From the NCBI RefSeq assembly GCF_001270745.1, contig NZ_KQ434754.1:170322-234321 (forward strand): DNA of 64,000 bases, written 5' to 3'. This DNA comes from Jiangella muralis. Its GTDB lineage: Bacteria > Actinomycetota > Actinomycetes > Jiangellales > Jiangellaceae. The notes under the pieces were generated by a model that made no database searches, was not told the origin of the DNA, and saw only the letters and a program-made list of their open reading frames with translations. Positions 16,617 to 25,670 of the stretch are shown piece by piece (the first letter of the stretch is position 1; each line of letters starts with the position of its first letter). The translations under genes were made by a program, and so were the position numbers.

Positions 16617-18270
16617 GCCGGGTCGGGCGGGCGAGGACGGCCTGAACGAACGGCGGGACCACGGTACGGAGCACGTTCTGCTGCTCATGTGTCTCGGCGA
16701 CGGCGAGCGCCTCGGCCGCTTGCGTCCGCTCCGCGGCGCCGGCGGACGGCGCCAGCGCGGCCAGGGCAGCCAGCCCGGCCCGGCCGGTGCCGGCCAACGC
16801 GACCAGCCACGGCATGACCTCGTGCTCGATCCGGTCGGCCGGCTGGCGGGCACCGTCCGGCGCGGCGGCGACCATCGCCTCGAACCGGTCCCGCAGCTGC
16901 TCGCCGGCCGCCGCCGAACCGCTTAGCGTGGCGTCGATCAACGCCGACAGTTCCGGGTCCTGCGGCGCCGACGGCGGCCACGACGCGCAGGCGCGGGCCA
17001 GCGTCCGTACCGCCTCCGTCGCCCCGACGGCGTCCAGCGCGCGCTCGTGGGCGGCGGTCGGGTCGTACGCGGCCAGGTTCCACGCCCAGTCGGCGACGGT
17101 CGCGACGGCGATCCGCGACGCGGCCTCGTGCGGCATCGGGTTCGCCGTGATCCCGGCCAGCGGCGCGCCGTCCAGGTCCGTCGTCCGGCCGACGAGGGGG
17201 CCGAGGAACAGCCGCGGGAAGTCGAAGTCGTTCACCGGGAAGTTGTCCCAGAGCAGCAGTTCGTGTCCGTAGGAGCGCGCCGCCGCGGCGATCTCGGCCC
17301 GCGCGACGTCGCCGACGACCACGTCGCGGCCGGTCCACCACACCAGCACGTCGGACGGCAGCTCGGCGGCGAGCAGGTCGCGGTGCGGTGTCGCCTCGAC
17401 CCCGGCGTAGTCGGTCGGGACCATGATCAGCGGCCGGCCAAGCCGCTCGATGACGGCGCGGCAGACGGCGGCGTGCGCCCGCGCCGACGAGCCCGGCGCC
17501 GTGCCGAACGCCGTCCGGTCCGCCTCGTGCTCGAGGTCCGGCGGGATGTCGTCGAACAGCAGCGCGAAGTCCTCGACCCCGACAGCGCGGACCTGCTCGA
17601 ACTTCGCGAGCAGCAGGTCCAGCTCGGCCGGGTCGCTGTAGACCATCGAGAGCCCGGGCGAGACGGAGAAGACGAACCGCACGTGCGACCGCCCCGCCGC
17701 CGCGACCAGTTCACCGATGCGGTCCAGCTCGGCCGCCGGGTACGGCTCGCGCCACTGCTTGCGGTGGTACGGGTCGTCCTTCGGCGCGTAGACGTACGTG
17801 TTGAGCTTGTGCCGGCCGGCGAACTCCAGGTGCGCGAGCCGGTCGGCGTGCGACCACGGCGGGCCGTAGAAGCCCTCGATCGTGCCGCGCCAGCGCAGGT
17901 CCGGACGGTCGTCGACGGTCACCGGAGGCAGCACTCCGTCCGCCGTCAGCGCCCGGAGCGTCTGGGCGCCGTAGAACGCGCCGGCCGGGTCCGACCCGGT
18001 GATCGTGACGCGGTCTCCGTCGACGACCAGGCGGTAGCCCTCGGCCGGGCCACCAGGTTCGACCCCCACGACGACGGTGATCGACGCCCCGCCGGGCGTC
18101 GTGGCCAGGCCGGCCAGGACAGCGGCCGCGGTCGAACACCGCTCGTCCGCCGAGACCACCACGGAGCCGACGCTGACCCCGTCACCGCCGGTGAACAGGA
18201 GGTGCCGAGGCGATGGGAGCAGAGCTGTGGTCGCCGGCCGCGAGGCCACGCGCCAGCGGGGATCAGACAT
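16612..18270 (-). CDS. Glycoside hydrolase family 84-like beta-N-acetylglucosaminidase
   Basis: A 552-residue enzyme. Residues about 1-125 form the alpha/beta domain common in front of hexosaminidases; the catalytic barrel begins with RWRGTIEGFYGPPWSH, the GH84/NAGidase signature. The adjacent catalytic aspartates are Asp240-Asp241 in LLFDDIPPD. LLLWDNFPVND and ITANPMPHEAAS follow as in bacterial O-GlcNAcase homologues. No signal peptide, so it probably removes terminal beta-GlcNAc from imported oligosaccharides. It is transcribed towards the first operon and divergently from the double metallo-lactamase gene, 24 bp away, with a LacI-type operator between them. Confidence 0.88.
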   Translation of the reverse strand: MSDPRWRVASRPATTALLPSPRHLLFTGGDGVSVGSVVVSADERCSTAAAVLAGLATTPGGASITVVVGVEPGGPAEGYRLVVDGDRVTITGSDPAGAFYGAQTLRALTADGVLPPVTVDDRPDLRWRGTIEGFYGPPWSHADRLAHLEFAGRHKLNTYVYAPKDDPYHRKQWREPYPAAELDRIGELVAAAGRSHVRFVFSVSPGLSMVYSDPAELDLLLAKFEQVRAVGVEDFALLFDDIPPDLEHEADRTAFGTAPGSSARAHAAVCRAVIERLGRPLIMVPTDYAGVEATPHRDLLAAELPSDVLVWWTGRDVVVGDVARAEIAAAARSYGHELLLWDNFPVNDFDFPRLFLGPLVGRTTDLDGAPLAGITANPMPHEAASRIAVATVADWAWNLAAYDPTAAHERALDAVGATEAVRTLARACASWPPSAPQDPELSALIDATLSGSAAAGEQLRDRFEAMVAAAPDGARQPADRIEHEVMPWLVALAGTGRAGLAALAALAPSAGAAERTQAAEALAVAETHEQQNVLRTVVPPFVQAVLARPTRR

Positions 18271-18272
18271 TG

Positions 18273-18286
18273 TGGGAACGATACCA
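18273..18286. promoter_or_regulatory. LacI-type operator between divergent GH84 and MBL-lacI genes
   Basis: TGGGAACGATACCA differs from a perfect TGGGAACGATCCCA-type site at few positions. It fills most of the 24-bp gap between two divergent start codons, so one bound repressor would affect both genes and, through the MBL gene, the regulator's own expression. No clear -35/-10 pair was found; the promoters may be leaderless and lie within the opposite coding sequence. Confidence 0.7.
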
Positions 18287-18294
18287 TCGGGTCC

Positions 18295-20115
18295 ATGTCG
18301 TGGAGTGAGGTCGCACCCGGGGTGTTCCGCGTGCGCGACACCTGCAACGTCTACGTCGTCCGATCGCCGAACGGACGCGACGCGATCGCCGTCGACTTCG
18401 GCTCCGGCGCCGTGCTCGACCACCTCGCCGAGATGGGCATCGAGCGGCTCACCGACATCCTCATGACGCACCACCACCGCGACCAGGGCCAGGGCCTGCC
18501 GCGCGCCGTCGCCGCTGGCATCGCCGTCCATGTGCCGCCGGTCGAGCAGGACCTGTTCGCGCACGTCGACGACCTGTGGGCGTCACGCCCGATCGTGAAC
18601 GACTACAACCTGCGGCAGGACAAGTTCTCGCTGTTGTCGTCGGTCCAGGTCGCGGGCGTCGCGCCGGAGTACCGCACCGGAACGTACGGCGGCGTCGAGG
18701 TGCGGGTGCTGCCGACGCCGGGGCACACGACGGGCTCCGTCACGTACGTGGTCGGCGGCATCGCGTTCACCGGCGACCTCATCCACGCGCCCGGCAAGGT
18801 GTGGTCGCTGGCCGCCACGCAGTGGTCGTACACCGAGAACGAGGGGCCGGCGATGACCGTCCTCTCCTGCTACCAACTGCTCGAGCAGCCGCTGGACCTG
18901 CTGCTGCCGTCGCACGGCGAGCCGATGCGCGACCCCCGGGCGGCGCTGGAACTGCTGGCCGAGCGGATGCAGCGCTACGTCGACGCGCGCCGTCCGCACC
19001 CCTGGGACCTGCGGGGACGGCTGGAGTCGCCGTTCCGGGAGCTCACCCCGCACCTGCTGCTCAACCGGACCAGCAACGCCTGCTCGTACGTGCTGCTGTC
19101 GGAGACCGGGAACGCGCTGCTCATCGACTACGGCTACGACATGACGACGGGGCTGCCGTCGGGCACCGGCCGCGCGTCGCGGCGGCCCTGGCTGGCGTCC
19201 TTGCCGGCGTTGCGCCGTCAGTACGGGGTGACGAAGGTCGAGGTGGCGCTCCCGACGCACTACCACGACGACCACGTGGCCGGGCTGCCGCTGCTGCGCG
19301 ACGTCGAGGGGACCGAGATCTGGGCGCCGTCGACGGTCGCGCCGATCCTGGAGCAGCCGGAGCGCTACGACCTGCCCTGCCTCTGGTACGACCCGATCCC
19401 GGTGGACCGGTCGCTGCCGGTCGGCGAGTCGTTCCGGTGGCACGAGTACGAGATCACGGTGCACGATCTGCCTGGTCACACGCTGTACCACGCCGGCTTC
19501 GAGTTCGAGGTCGACGGCGTGCGGGTGCTGGCGACCGGCGACCAGCAGGAGCACCTGGGCGTGCCCGGCGGCCGGCGCGAGGTGCTGAACTATCAGTACC
19601 GCAACCTGTTCCGGGTCGGCGACTACCAGCGCAGCGCCGCCCTCTACCGTCGGGTCGCGCCCGGTCTGATGGTGAGCGGGCACTGGGAGCCGCGCTGGGT
19701 CGACGACGCGTACCTCGCCCTGCTGACGGAGCTGGGTGACGAGCTGGTCGAACTGCACGAGGAGCTGCTGCCGCTGGAGTCCGTCGACTTCGGCGCCGGC
19801 GGCGTGGCCGCGCGGATCACGCCGTACCGCAGCCGGGTGGCGGCGGGCTCGACCCAGCGGCTGGACGTCGTCGTCCGCAACCCGCTGCCCGAGAAGGCGG
19901 AGGTCACCGTGCGGATGGTGATCCCGCTAGGCTGGTCCGCGGACCCGGCGGAGCAGGTGCTCACGCTGGCCGCGGGCGACGAGGGCACCGTCGCGTTCGA
20001 CGTGACGGCCGGCCGCACGCCGCGCCGGCGCACACCGGTCGCGGCCGATCTGACCGTCGGAGAGCTGCGGCTCGGCCAGCACGTCGAGGCGCTGGTCGAC
20101 GTCGTCGAGCCGTGA
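18295..20115 (+). CDS. Tandem metallo-beta-lactamase-fold hydrolase with C-terminal beta-sandwich
   Basis: A 606-residue protein with two metallo-beta-lactamase (MBL) domains in a row. Domain 1 has HHHRDQ at residues 59-64, so the last zinc histidine of HxHxDH is glutamine, though TPGHTTGS, FTGDLIHA and LPSHGEP are kept. Domain 2 has an intact HYHDDH at 322-327, then LPGHTLYHAGF, LATGDQQEH and MVSGHWEP. Residues about 500-606 resemble a beta-sandwich. No signal peptide. The reaction is unknown; lactonase or phospho-sugar lactonase activity beside the FAD oxidoreductase is one possible reading (inference). It is the first gene of a two-gene unit with lacI. Confidence 0.8.
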   Translation: MSWSEVAPGVFRVRDTCNVYVVRSPNGRDAIAVDFGSGAVLDHLAEMGIERLTDILMTHHHRDQGQGLPRAVAAGIAVHVPPVEQDLFAHVDDLWASRPIVNDYNLRQDKFSLLSSVQVAGVAPEYRTGTYGGVEVRVLPTPGHTTGSVTYVVGGIAFTGDLIHAPGKVWSLAATQWSYTENEGPAMTVLSCYQLLEQPLDLLLPSHGEPMRDPRAALELLAERMQRYVDARRPHPWDLRGRLESPFRELTPHLLLNRTSNACSYVLLSETGNALLIDYGYDMTTGLPSGTGRASRRPWLASLPALRRQYGVTKVEVALPTHYHDDHVAGLPLLRDVEGTEIWAPSTVAPILEQPERYDLPCLWYDPIPVDRSLPVGESFRWHEYEITVHDLPGHTLYHAGFEFEVDGVRVLATGDQQEHLGVPGGRREVLNYQYRNLFRVGDYQRSAALYRRVAPGLMVSGHWEPRWVDDAYLALLTELGDELVELHEELLPLESVDFGAGGVAARITPYRSRVAAGSTQRLDVVVRNPLPEKAEVTVRMVIPLGWSADPAEQVLTLAAGDEGTVAFDVTAGRTPRRRTPVAADLTVGELRLGQHVEALVDVVEP

Positions 20116-20124
20116 GGAGGCGCA

Positions 20125-21168
20125 GTGGGTCGTCGGGTCAACGGTGACGGCACGGGAGCGGCCGAGCTGAAGCGCCGGGCCACCATCAAGGACGTCGCCA
20201 CCGCCGCGGGTGTCTCGCGCTCGACGGCGTCGCGGGCGCTGACCGGGCGCGGCTACGTCGCCACCGACGTGCGCGAACGTGTGCTGGCCGCCGCCGAGGA
20301 CCTGCGCTACGTGCCCGACGCCACCGCCCGGTACCTCAAGCAGCAGGTCTCGCTGTCGCTCGGCGTGCTCGTCTCGGACCTGCGCAACTCGTTCTACGCC
20401 CGCCTCGCCGCCGGCGTCGGCCAGGCTGCGCGCACCCAGGGCTACAGCCTCGTGCTGGCTGAGGACGGCGGCTCGGCGGACGCCCAGGTCGAGGCCGCCG
20501 AGACGTTCGTCGCCACCCGCGTCGCCGGCGTGGTCGTCACCCCCGTCTCCGCCGACGTCACCACCTACCTCTCCCGGCACCGCATCCCCGTCATCGAGGT
20601 CGACCGCCAGTTCGCGGCCGGCGCCTGCGATGCCGTCGTCGTCGACAACCATCGGGCGTCCGCACAGGTCATCGGGGAATTGATCGGGCGCGGGCATCGG
20701 CGCATCGCGCTGTTCATCGACGAGACGACGTGGACGACCGGCCGCGACCGCCACGCGGGCTACCAGGCGGCGCTGGCGGCGGCCGGCATCGCCCTCGACC
20801 CCGACCTCGTCGTCTCCTCCGGCTGGGACGTCGATGCCTCTCGCGCCGCGGCGGTTGCGCTGCTCCGGCCGTCATCGCGACCGACCGCCGTGTTCGCCGC
20901 CAACAACGTCCTCGCCGAGGGCGTCTGGCGAGCGGCCAACGACCTCGGGCTGCGCATCCCCGACGACCTCTCCCTCGTCTCCTTCGACGACGCGCCCTGG
21001 ATGAGCCTGGTGACGCCCGGTCTCACCGCGGTCGCGCAGGACGAGGCGGCGTTGGGCGCGGCGGCGGTGCAGCGGCTGCTGGAGCGCATCGCCGACCCCG
21101 ACGCCGGCCCGGAGACCGTGATGATGCCGACGCAGATCGTGCATCGCCAGTCCACCCGCGCCGTGTGA
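20125..21168 (+). CDS. LacI-family transcriptional regulator of the glycan locus
   Basis: A 347-residue LacI-type repressor. Residues about 17-70 form the DNA-binding headpiece: TIKDVATAAGVSRSTASRAL, then the hinge LRYVPDATARYLKQQ. The periplasmic-binding-like effector domain follows, with LGVLVSDLRNSFYARLA and the C-terminal DLSLVSFDDAPWMSLVTPGLT. The GTG start has GAGGAGG four bases upstream, ten bases after the MBL stop. Five sites of the LacI form TGGgAaCGaTcCCA lie upstream of the three transcription units of this locus, so it is the obvious candidate to control all of them; the inducer is presumably a transported or partly degraded oligosaccharide. Confidence 0.93.
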   Translation: MGRRVNGDGTGAAELKRRATIKDVATAAGVSRSTASRALTGRGYVATDVRERVLAAAEDLRYVPDATARYLKQQVSLSLGVLVSDLRNSFYARLAAGVGQAARTQGYSLVLAEDGGSADAQVEAAETFVATRVAGVVVTPVSADVTTYLSRHRIPVIEVDRQFAAGACDAVVVDNHRASAQVIGELIGRGHRRIALFIDETTWTTGRDRHAGYQAALAAAGIALDPDLVVSSGWDVDASRAAAVALLRPSSRPTAVFAANNVLAEGVWRAANDLGLRIPDDLSLVSFDDAPWMSLVTPGLTAVAQDEAALGAAAVQRLLERIADPDAGPETVMMPTQIVHRQSTRAV

Positions 21169-21252
21169 CGGCGTTTCGGGTCTCTTCGTGAGGTGAGGCC
21201 CCTCGGCCGCCTTCGTCGCCCGAACCTGATCGGTGCACTGGCCCGTAGTCAT

Positions 21253-21302
21253 GACCCGCCCGGCTGGGGTTGGGACCCCACCCTACGGGCGGGCACTGAC
21301 AC
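21253..21302 (-). repeat. Dispersed palindromic repeat, copy 2
   Basis: Read on the minus strand this is TGTCAGTGCCCGCCCGTAGG followed by GTGGG, a slightly longer spacer with TCCCA, and GCCGGGCGGG. It matches copies at 2543-2590 and 61021-61070 and has the same hairpin. It sits between lacI and the ROK operon promoter. The stretch 21169-21399 contains no gene. Confidence 0.8.
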
Positions 21303-21399
21303 TCGTCGCGAACGTCGTTCGTCGCTGCGTGTCCACGCCCCACCCGCCTCGCTCCCGCCATGCCGCCGACGCCGCGTCGGCATCCGCTCCACGCACGTA

Positions 21400-21470
21400 T
21401 GGGAACGATCCCTCTTGACTCGGTCAGGGTGCGCTTGTCATGATGCGGATGCCACCTGGGATCGATCCCA
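21400..21470 (+). promoter_or_regulatory. Promoter of the ROK/SIS/GH38 operon flanked by two LacI-type operators
   Basis: TGGGAACGATCCCT (21400-21413) lies just before a -35 TTGACT (21415-21420). An 18-bp spacer leads to a -10 CATGAT (21439-21444). A perfect palindrome TGGGATCGATCCCA (21457-21470) follows in the initially transcribed region. The operator centres are 57 bp apart, which would allow looping or double block by a LacI-type repressor. Confidence 0.78.
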
Positions 21471-21527
21471 CGTGGAGCGGGGCGCCGAGGCCGACGTCCC
21501 TGAGACGGGGACGGAGAAGCGGACCGG

Positions 21528-22532
21528 ATGGACGAGCAGGATTCCCGCGCATCGGGGCGGGCGGTGCTGTCGCTGGACATCGGCGGCACCAAGCTGGCCG
21601 TCGGCGTCGTCACGTCGGATGGTGCGGTGCACGGCCTGGTCGTCGAGCCGACGCGGCGCTGGGACGGCCCGGACACGGTGATCCGCCGGCTGTTCGACCT
21701 CGGTCACCGGGCCGTTGCCGTGGCGGGTCTGGGCCGGCCGATCGACGCCGTCGGGATCTCGTGCGGCGGGCCGCTCGACAGCGCGACCGGCGTGCTCATC
21801 TCGCCACCGCACCTGCCGGGCTGGATCGACGTGCCGCTGGGCGAGCTGACGCGGCAGGAGTTCGGCGTGCCGGCGTACCTCGAGAACGACGCGACGGCGG
21901 CCGCGCTCGGCGAGCACCGGTTCGGCGCGGCCCGCGGCCTGAGCACGATGATCTACCTGACCATCTCGACGGGGGTCGGCGGCGGCGCGGTCATCGACGG
22001 GCGGCTGCACCGGGGCGCCGCGGGCAACGGCGGCGAACTGGGTCACCTGATGGTCCGCCCCGGCGGACGGACGTGCTCGTGCGGGCGCCGCGGCTGCCTC
22101 GAAGCGTACGTGTCCGGGACGAACATCGCCGAGCGCGCGGCGGAACGTCTGCGCGACGGCGCGACCTCATCCCTGCGTGCCGCCGACGCGCACACAGCCG
22201 ACGCCGCGCCACTGACGGCGGCCGACGTCGCCGCGGCGGCCCGGGCCGGCGACGGTTTCGCGCGGGAGATCTGGGCCGAGACCACCGACGTTCTGGGCCA
22301 GGCGGTGACCGATCTGGTGAACGTGTTCGAGCCGGAGCTCGTCGTGCTCGGCGGCGGCGTCACCCGGGCCGGCGCGATGCTGCTCGACCCGGTCGCCGAG
22401 GCGGTCGCCCGTGACGCCATGCCGCCCGCGGCGAAGGCGGCCCGCGTCGTGCTGGCCGGGCTCGGTGATGTCGTCTGCGTCGTCGGCGCCGGCGTCGTAG
22501 CGTTGGACGCACTGGAGGACGAGCATGCCTGA
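21528..22532 (+). CDS. ROK-family sugar kinase
   Basis: A 334-residue ROK kinase. SLDIGGTKLAVGVV near residue 15 binds ATP phosphate, YLENDATAAALGE holds the catalytic Asp, GNGGELGH supplies the conserved Glu/His, and CSCGRRGCLEAY (residues 183-194) is the ROK zinc motif. ROK kinases act on glucose, GlcNAc, ManNAc or mannose; those sugars would be released by the locus's hydrolases, so phosphorylation of imported-glycan monosaccharides at C6 is inferred. No DNA-binding domain, so it is an enzyme and not a ROK repressor. The following gene overlaps it by eight bases. Confidence 0.88.
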   Translation: MDEQDSRASGRAVLSLDIGGTKLAVGVVTSDGAVHGLVVEPTRRWDGPDTVIRRLFDLGHRAVAVAGLGRPIDAVGISCGGPLDSATGVLISPPHLPGWIDVPLGELTRQEFGVPAYLENDATAAALGEHRFGAARGLSTMIYLTISTGVGGGAVIDGRLHRGAAGNGGELGHLMVRPGGRTCSCGRRGCLEAYVSGTNIAERAAERLRDGATSSLRAADAHTADAAPLTAADVAAAARAGDGFAREIWAETTDVLGQAVTDLVNVFEPELVVLGGGVTRAGAMLLDPVAEAVARDAMPPAAKAARVVLAGLGDVVCVVGAGVVALDALEDEHA

Positions 22533-23121
22533 CCAGCTCGAACGGCACCTGACCGACCACGTCGCCGCCGCCGAAGCCATGCGCGACCTGCTGCCCGGCA
22601 TCCGCGACGTCGCCGACCTCATCTGCCGCGCCTTCGCCGCCGGCGGCGTCCTCTACACATTCGGCAACGGCGGCAGCGCGGCCGACGCACAGCACTTCAC
22701 CGGCGAGCTGATCGGCCACTACGAGCGCGACCGCCGGCCGCTGCCCGCCGTCACGCTCACCACCGACCCCACCGTCATGACCTGCATCGCCAACGACTAC
22801 GACTACGCCGACACCGTCGCCCGCCAGGTCGAGGCGCTGGCCCGCCCCGGCGACGTCGTCGCGGCGTTCACCACCAGCGGCCGGTCGCCGAACGTCGTCG
22901 CCGGGCTGGAGACGGCCCGCAAGAACGGCGCCACGACGGTGCTGTTCGGCGGCGGTGACGGCGGACCCGCCCGCGCGTACGCCGACCACGTCCTGCTGGC
23001 GCCGTCCACCCAGACGCCGCGCATCCAGGAGATGCACACCCTCGCCCTGCATCTGATCAGCGAGATCGCCGACGCCTGGGCCGCCGGCACCGAGAGCGCA
23101 CCGGAGGAGCCGACCGCATGA
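22525..23121 (+). CDS. SIS-domain sugar-phosphate isomerase, GmhA-like
   Basis: A 198-residue single SIS domain close to phosphoheptose isomerases. GGVLYTFGNGGSAADAQHFTGELIGHYERDRRPLPAVTLT near residues 31-70 is the classic GmhA phosphate-binding region, and FTTSGRSPNV and ILxxxHxxxH-like TLALHLIS close the site. No heptose genes are nearby. Placed between a ROK kinase and a GH38 mannosidase, it may isomerise the phosphorylated sugar made by that kinase (inference). ATG at 22525 overlaps the ROK gene; ATGA overlap with GH38. Confidence 0.85.
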   Translation: MPDQLERHLTDHVAAAEAMRDLLPGIRDVADLICRAFAAGGVLYTFGNGGSAADAQHFTGELIGHYERDRRPLPAVTLTTDPTVMTCIANDYDYADTVARQVEALARPGDVVAAFTTSGRSPNVVAGLETARKNGATTVLFGGGDGGPARAYADHVLLAPSTQTPRIQEMHTLALHLISEIADAWAAGTESAPEEPTA

Positions 23122-25670
23122 GCCCCGACGACTTCCGGCCGCCGGCCATGCGCCGGCGCACGCTGCACATGGTGGGCAACGCGCACCTCGATCCGGTGTG
23201 GCTGTGGCCATGGCAGGAGGGCTACCAGGAGGCGCGGGCGACGTTCCGGTCGGCGATCCAGCGCATGGACGAGTACCCGGACTTCGTCTTCACCTGCGAC
23301 CAGATCGTGCTGCTGGCGTGGGTCGAGGAGCAGGACCCGGAGTTGTTCGAGCGCATCCGCGAGCGGGTCGCCGAGGGCCGCTGGGTGATGACGGGCGGCT
23401 GGTGGGTCGAGCCCGACTGCAACGTGCCCGGCGGCGAGTCGTTCGTCCGCCAGGGCCTGTACGGGCAGCGCTACCTGCACGAGAAGTTCGGCGTCATCGC
23501 GACCGTCGGCATGAACGCGGACCCGTTCGGGCACAACGCGATGCTGCCCGCCGTGCTGCGCGGCCAGCGGATGGACTCCTACACGTTCCTGCGCCCCGGC
23601 CCGCACGAGAGCGACCTCGACGGGACGGCGTTCTGGTGGGAGGCGCCGGACGGCAGCCGTGTGCTGGCGTACCGCATCCCGTTCGAATACTGCAGCCCGC
23701 CCGGCGACGTCGCGCACCAGACGGAGAAGTCGCTCGGCCAGCTGGACCGTTCGCTCGGCGACGTCATGATCTTCTACGGCGTCGGCAACCACGGCGGCGG
23801 GCCGACGAAGGCCAACATCGAGTCCATCCACCGCCACGACCAGCGGGGTTCGTACGGAAGGATGATCATGTCCTCGCCGCGCCGCTACTTCGACGAGCTG
23901 ATCGCCCGCCGCGCCGAGGCCGGGCCCGACCTCGGGCTCCCGGTCTGGCGCGACGACCTGCAGCACCACGCGTCCGGCTGCTACTCGGCGCACTCCGGCA
24001 TCAAGCAGTGGATGCGACGGGCGCAGGGGGCGCTGCTGTCGGCGGAGCGCTGGGCCGCCGTCGGCTCCGTCGTGCACGGCGACGCCTACCCGCGCGACGA
24101 GCTGGGGCACGCGTGGAAGCAACTGCTGTTCAACCAGTTCCACGACACCCTGCCCGGGTCCGCGATCGAGCCCGCGTACGACGACGCGCGCGACCAGCTC
24201 GGCGAGGCGGTCGCCATCGCGAAGCGGATCATCACCCGCGTCCACAACCGCATCGCTCGCGACGTCGCCGTCCCGTTCGAGGACGGCACCCAGCCGGTCC
24301 TCGTCTTCAACCCGCACCCATGGTCGGTCGCGACCGACATCGAGCTGCAGTACGGCGTGCAGCCGACCGGCGTCCACGTGGTCGACGCGGACGGCGGGCT
24401 GGTGCCGTCGCAGCCGACACAGTCCGTGGCGACGACGAACGACAAGGGCCGTGGCGCCGTCGTGTTCCGGGCCGACCTGCCGCCTCTGGGATACCGGCTG
24501 TACCGGCTGCTTCCAGGGACCGTCGCCGGCCTGACGTGGGCCGACGGCGCAGCGCCGGGCACGCTGACCGCCTCCGAGACCGTCCTCGAGAACGACCTGC
24601 TGCGCGTCGAGCTGGACCCGTCCACCGGCTGGTTGTCGAGTCTGCTCGACAAGCGCACCGGCGTCGACCTCGTCGCCGGCGCCGTCGGCGAGCACACACA
24701 GGTCAGCGAGGACCCGACGGACACCTGGGGCCACGGCGTCGTGACCTACGCGTGGCCGGGCGAGGCGATGAAGACGACCCGCATCGTGCTGCGCGAGAGC
24801 GGTCCGGAGCGGGCCCGGCTGCGGGTGGAGCGGTCGTGGGGCCGGTCGACCATGACCGAGGAGTTCATCCTCCGCCAGGGCGTCGACGAGCTCGAGGTGC
24901 GGGTCACGATCGACTGGCGCGAGCAGGCGCACCTGCTCAAGCTGCGGTTCCCGGTCGCGCTGGCCGATCCGGAGGCGACCTACGAGATCCCGTTCGGGAC
25001 GCTGCGGCGGCCGGTCGACGGCGCCGAGGAGCCCGGGCAGTCGTGGGTCGATCTCAGCTCCGGCGGGGCCGGGCTCGCGGTGGTGAACAACGCCAAGCAC
25101 GGGTACGACGTGTCACCGGGCCTGGGTGTGGCGTCGCCGTCGATCGGGATCACCGCCGTACGTAGCCCGGTCTACTCCTGGCACGATCCGCGGCTGCTCG
25201 ACCCCGACGGCTTCTACTCGTTCCAGGACCAGGGTGTGCAGCGGTTCACCTACTTGCTGGTACCGCACGCCGGCGACTGGCGGGCCGCCGGCCTCACGCG
25301 ACGGGCGGCGGTGCTCGGATCGGCGCCGCGCGCGATGCTGGAGAGCTTCCACGACGGCTCCCTGCCCACCACCGGGAGCTTCGTGGCCGACGACGGAGCT
25401 GTGCTGATCACCGCGGTCAAGGGCGGCGAAGACGGCGACCCGGCCGCGCCCGACCTCATCGTCCGCGCCGTCGAGACGACGGGGACCGCGGTGACGGGCG
25501 CTCGGCTGGCGCTGCCGCTCGTGGATCGCGTCGTCGAGGCCGACTTCGGGCCGTACCAGCTGCGGACGTTCCGGGTCCCGCGCGATCCGGCCGCGCCGAT
25601 CGTCGAGGTCGACCTGCTGGAATGGCCGGTCGGCGCCGAGGTTCCCGATCCGTCCGCCGATGCCGGCTGA
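23118..25670 (+). CDS. Glycoside hydrolase family 38 alpha-mannosidase
   Basis: An 850-residue GH38 enzyme, normal length for a bacterial cytosolic alpha-mannosidase. Zinc ligands are His23 and Asp25 in GNAHLDPVW; the nucleophile and third ligand is Asp135 in NADPFGHN; the fourth ligand is likely in FNQFHDTLPGSAI. The C-terminal half is the beta-sandwich domain. No signal peptide, so it trims alpha-mannose from imported oligosaccharides in the cytoplasm. Coupled upstream by ATGA; overlapped downstream by 11 bases. Confidence 0.93.
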   Translation: MSPDDFRPPAMRRRTLHMVGNAHLDPVWLWPWQEGYQEARATFRSAIQRMDEYPDFVFTCDQIVLLAWVEEQDPELFERIRERVAEGRWVMTGGWWVEPDCNVPGGESFVRQGLYGQRYLHEKFGVIATVGMNADPFGHNAMLPAVLRGQRMDSYTFLRPGPHESDLDGTAFWWEAPDGSRVLAYRIPFEYCSPPGDVAHQTEKSLGQLDRSLGDVMIFYGVGNHGGGPTKANIESIHRHDQRGSYGRMIMSSPRRYFDELIARRAEAGPDLGLPVWRDDLQHHASGCYSAHSGIKQWMRRAQGALLSAERWAAVGSVVHGDAYPRDELGHAWKQLLFNQFHDTLPGSAIEPAYDDARDQLGEAVAIAKRIITRVHNRIARDVAVPFEDGTQPVLVFNPHPWSVATDIELQYGVQPTGVHVVDADGGLVPSQPTQSVATTNDKGRGAVVFRADLPPLGYRLYRLLPGTVAGLTWADGAAPGTLTASETVLENDLLRVELDPSTGWLSSLLDKRTGVDLVAGAVGEHTQVSEDPTDTWGHGVVTYAWPGEAMKTTRIVLRESGPERARLRVERSWGRSTMTEEFILRQGVDELEVRVTIDWREQAHLLKLRFPVALADPEATYEIPFGTLRRPVDGAEEPGQSWVDLSSGGAGLAVVNNAKHGYDVSPGLGVASPSIGITAVRSPVYSWHDPRLLDPDGFYSFQDQGVQRFTYLLVPHAGDWRAAGLTRRAAVLGSAPRAMLESFHDGSLPTTGSFVADDGAVLITAVKGGEDGDPAAPDLIVRAVETTGTAVTGARLALPLVDRVVEADFGPYQLRTFRVPRDPAAPIVEVDLLEWPVGAEVPDPSADAG

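Noticed and set aside
16612-18564. 650-codon open frame for the GH84 gene starting at 18564
   Set aside because: The extra 98 codons overlap the divergent MBL gene and the operator; homologous sequence begins at Met 18270.
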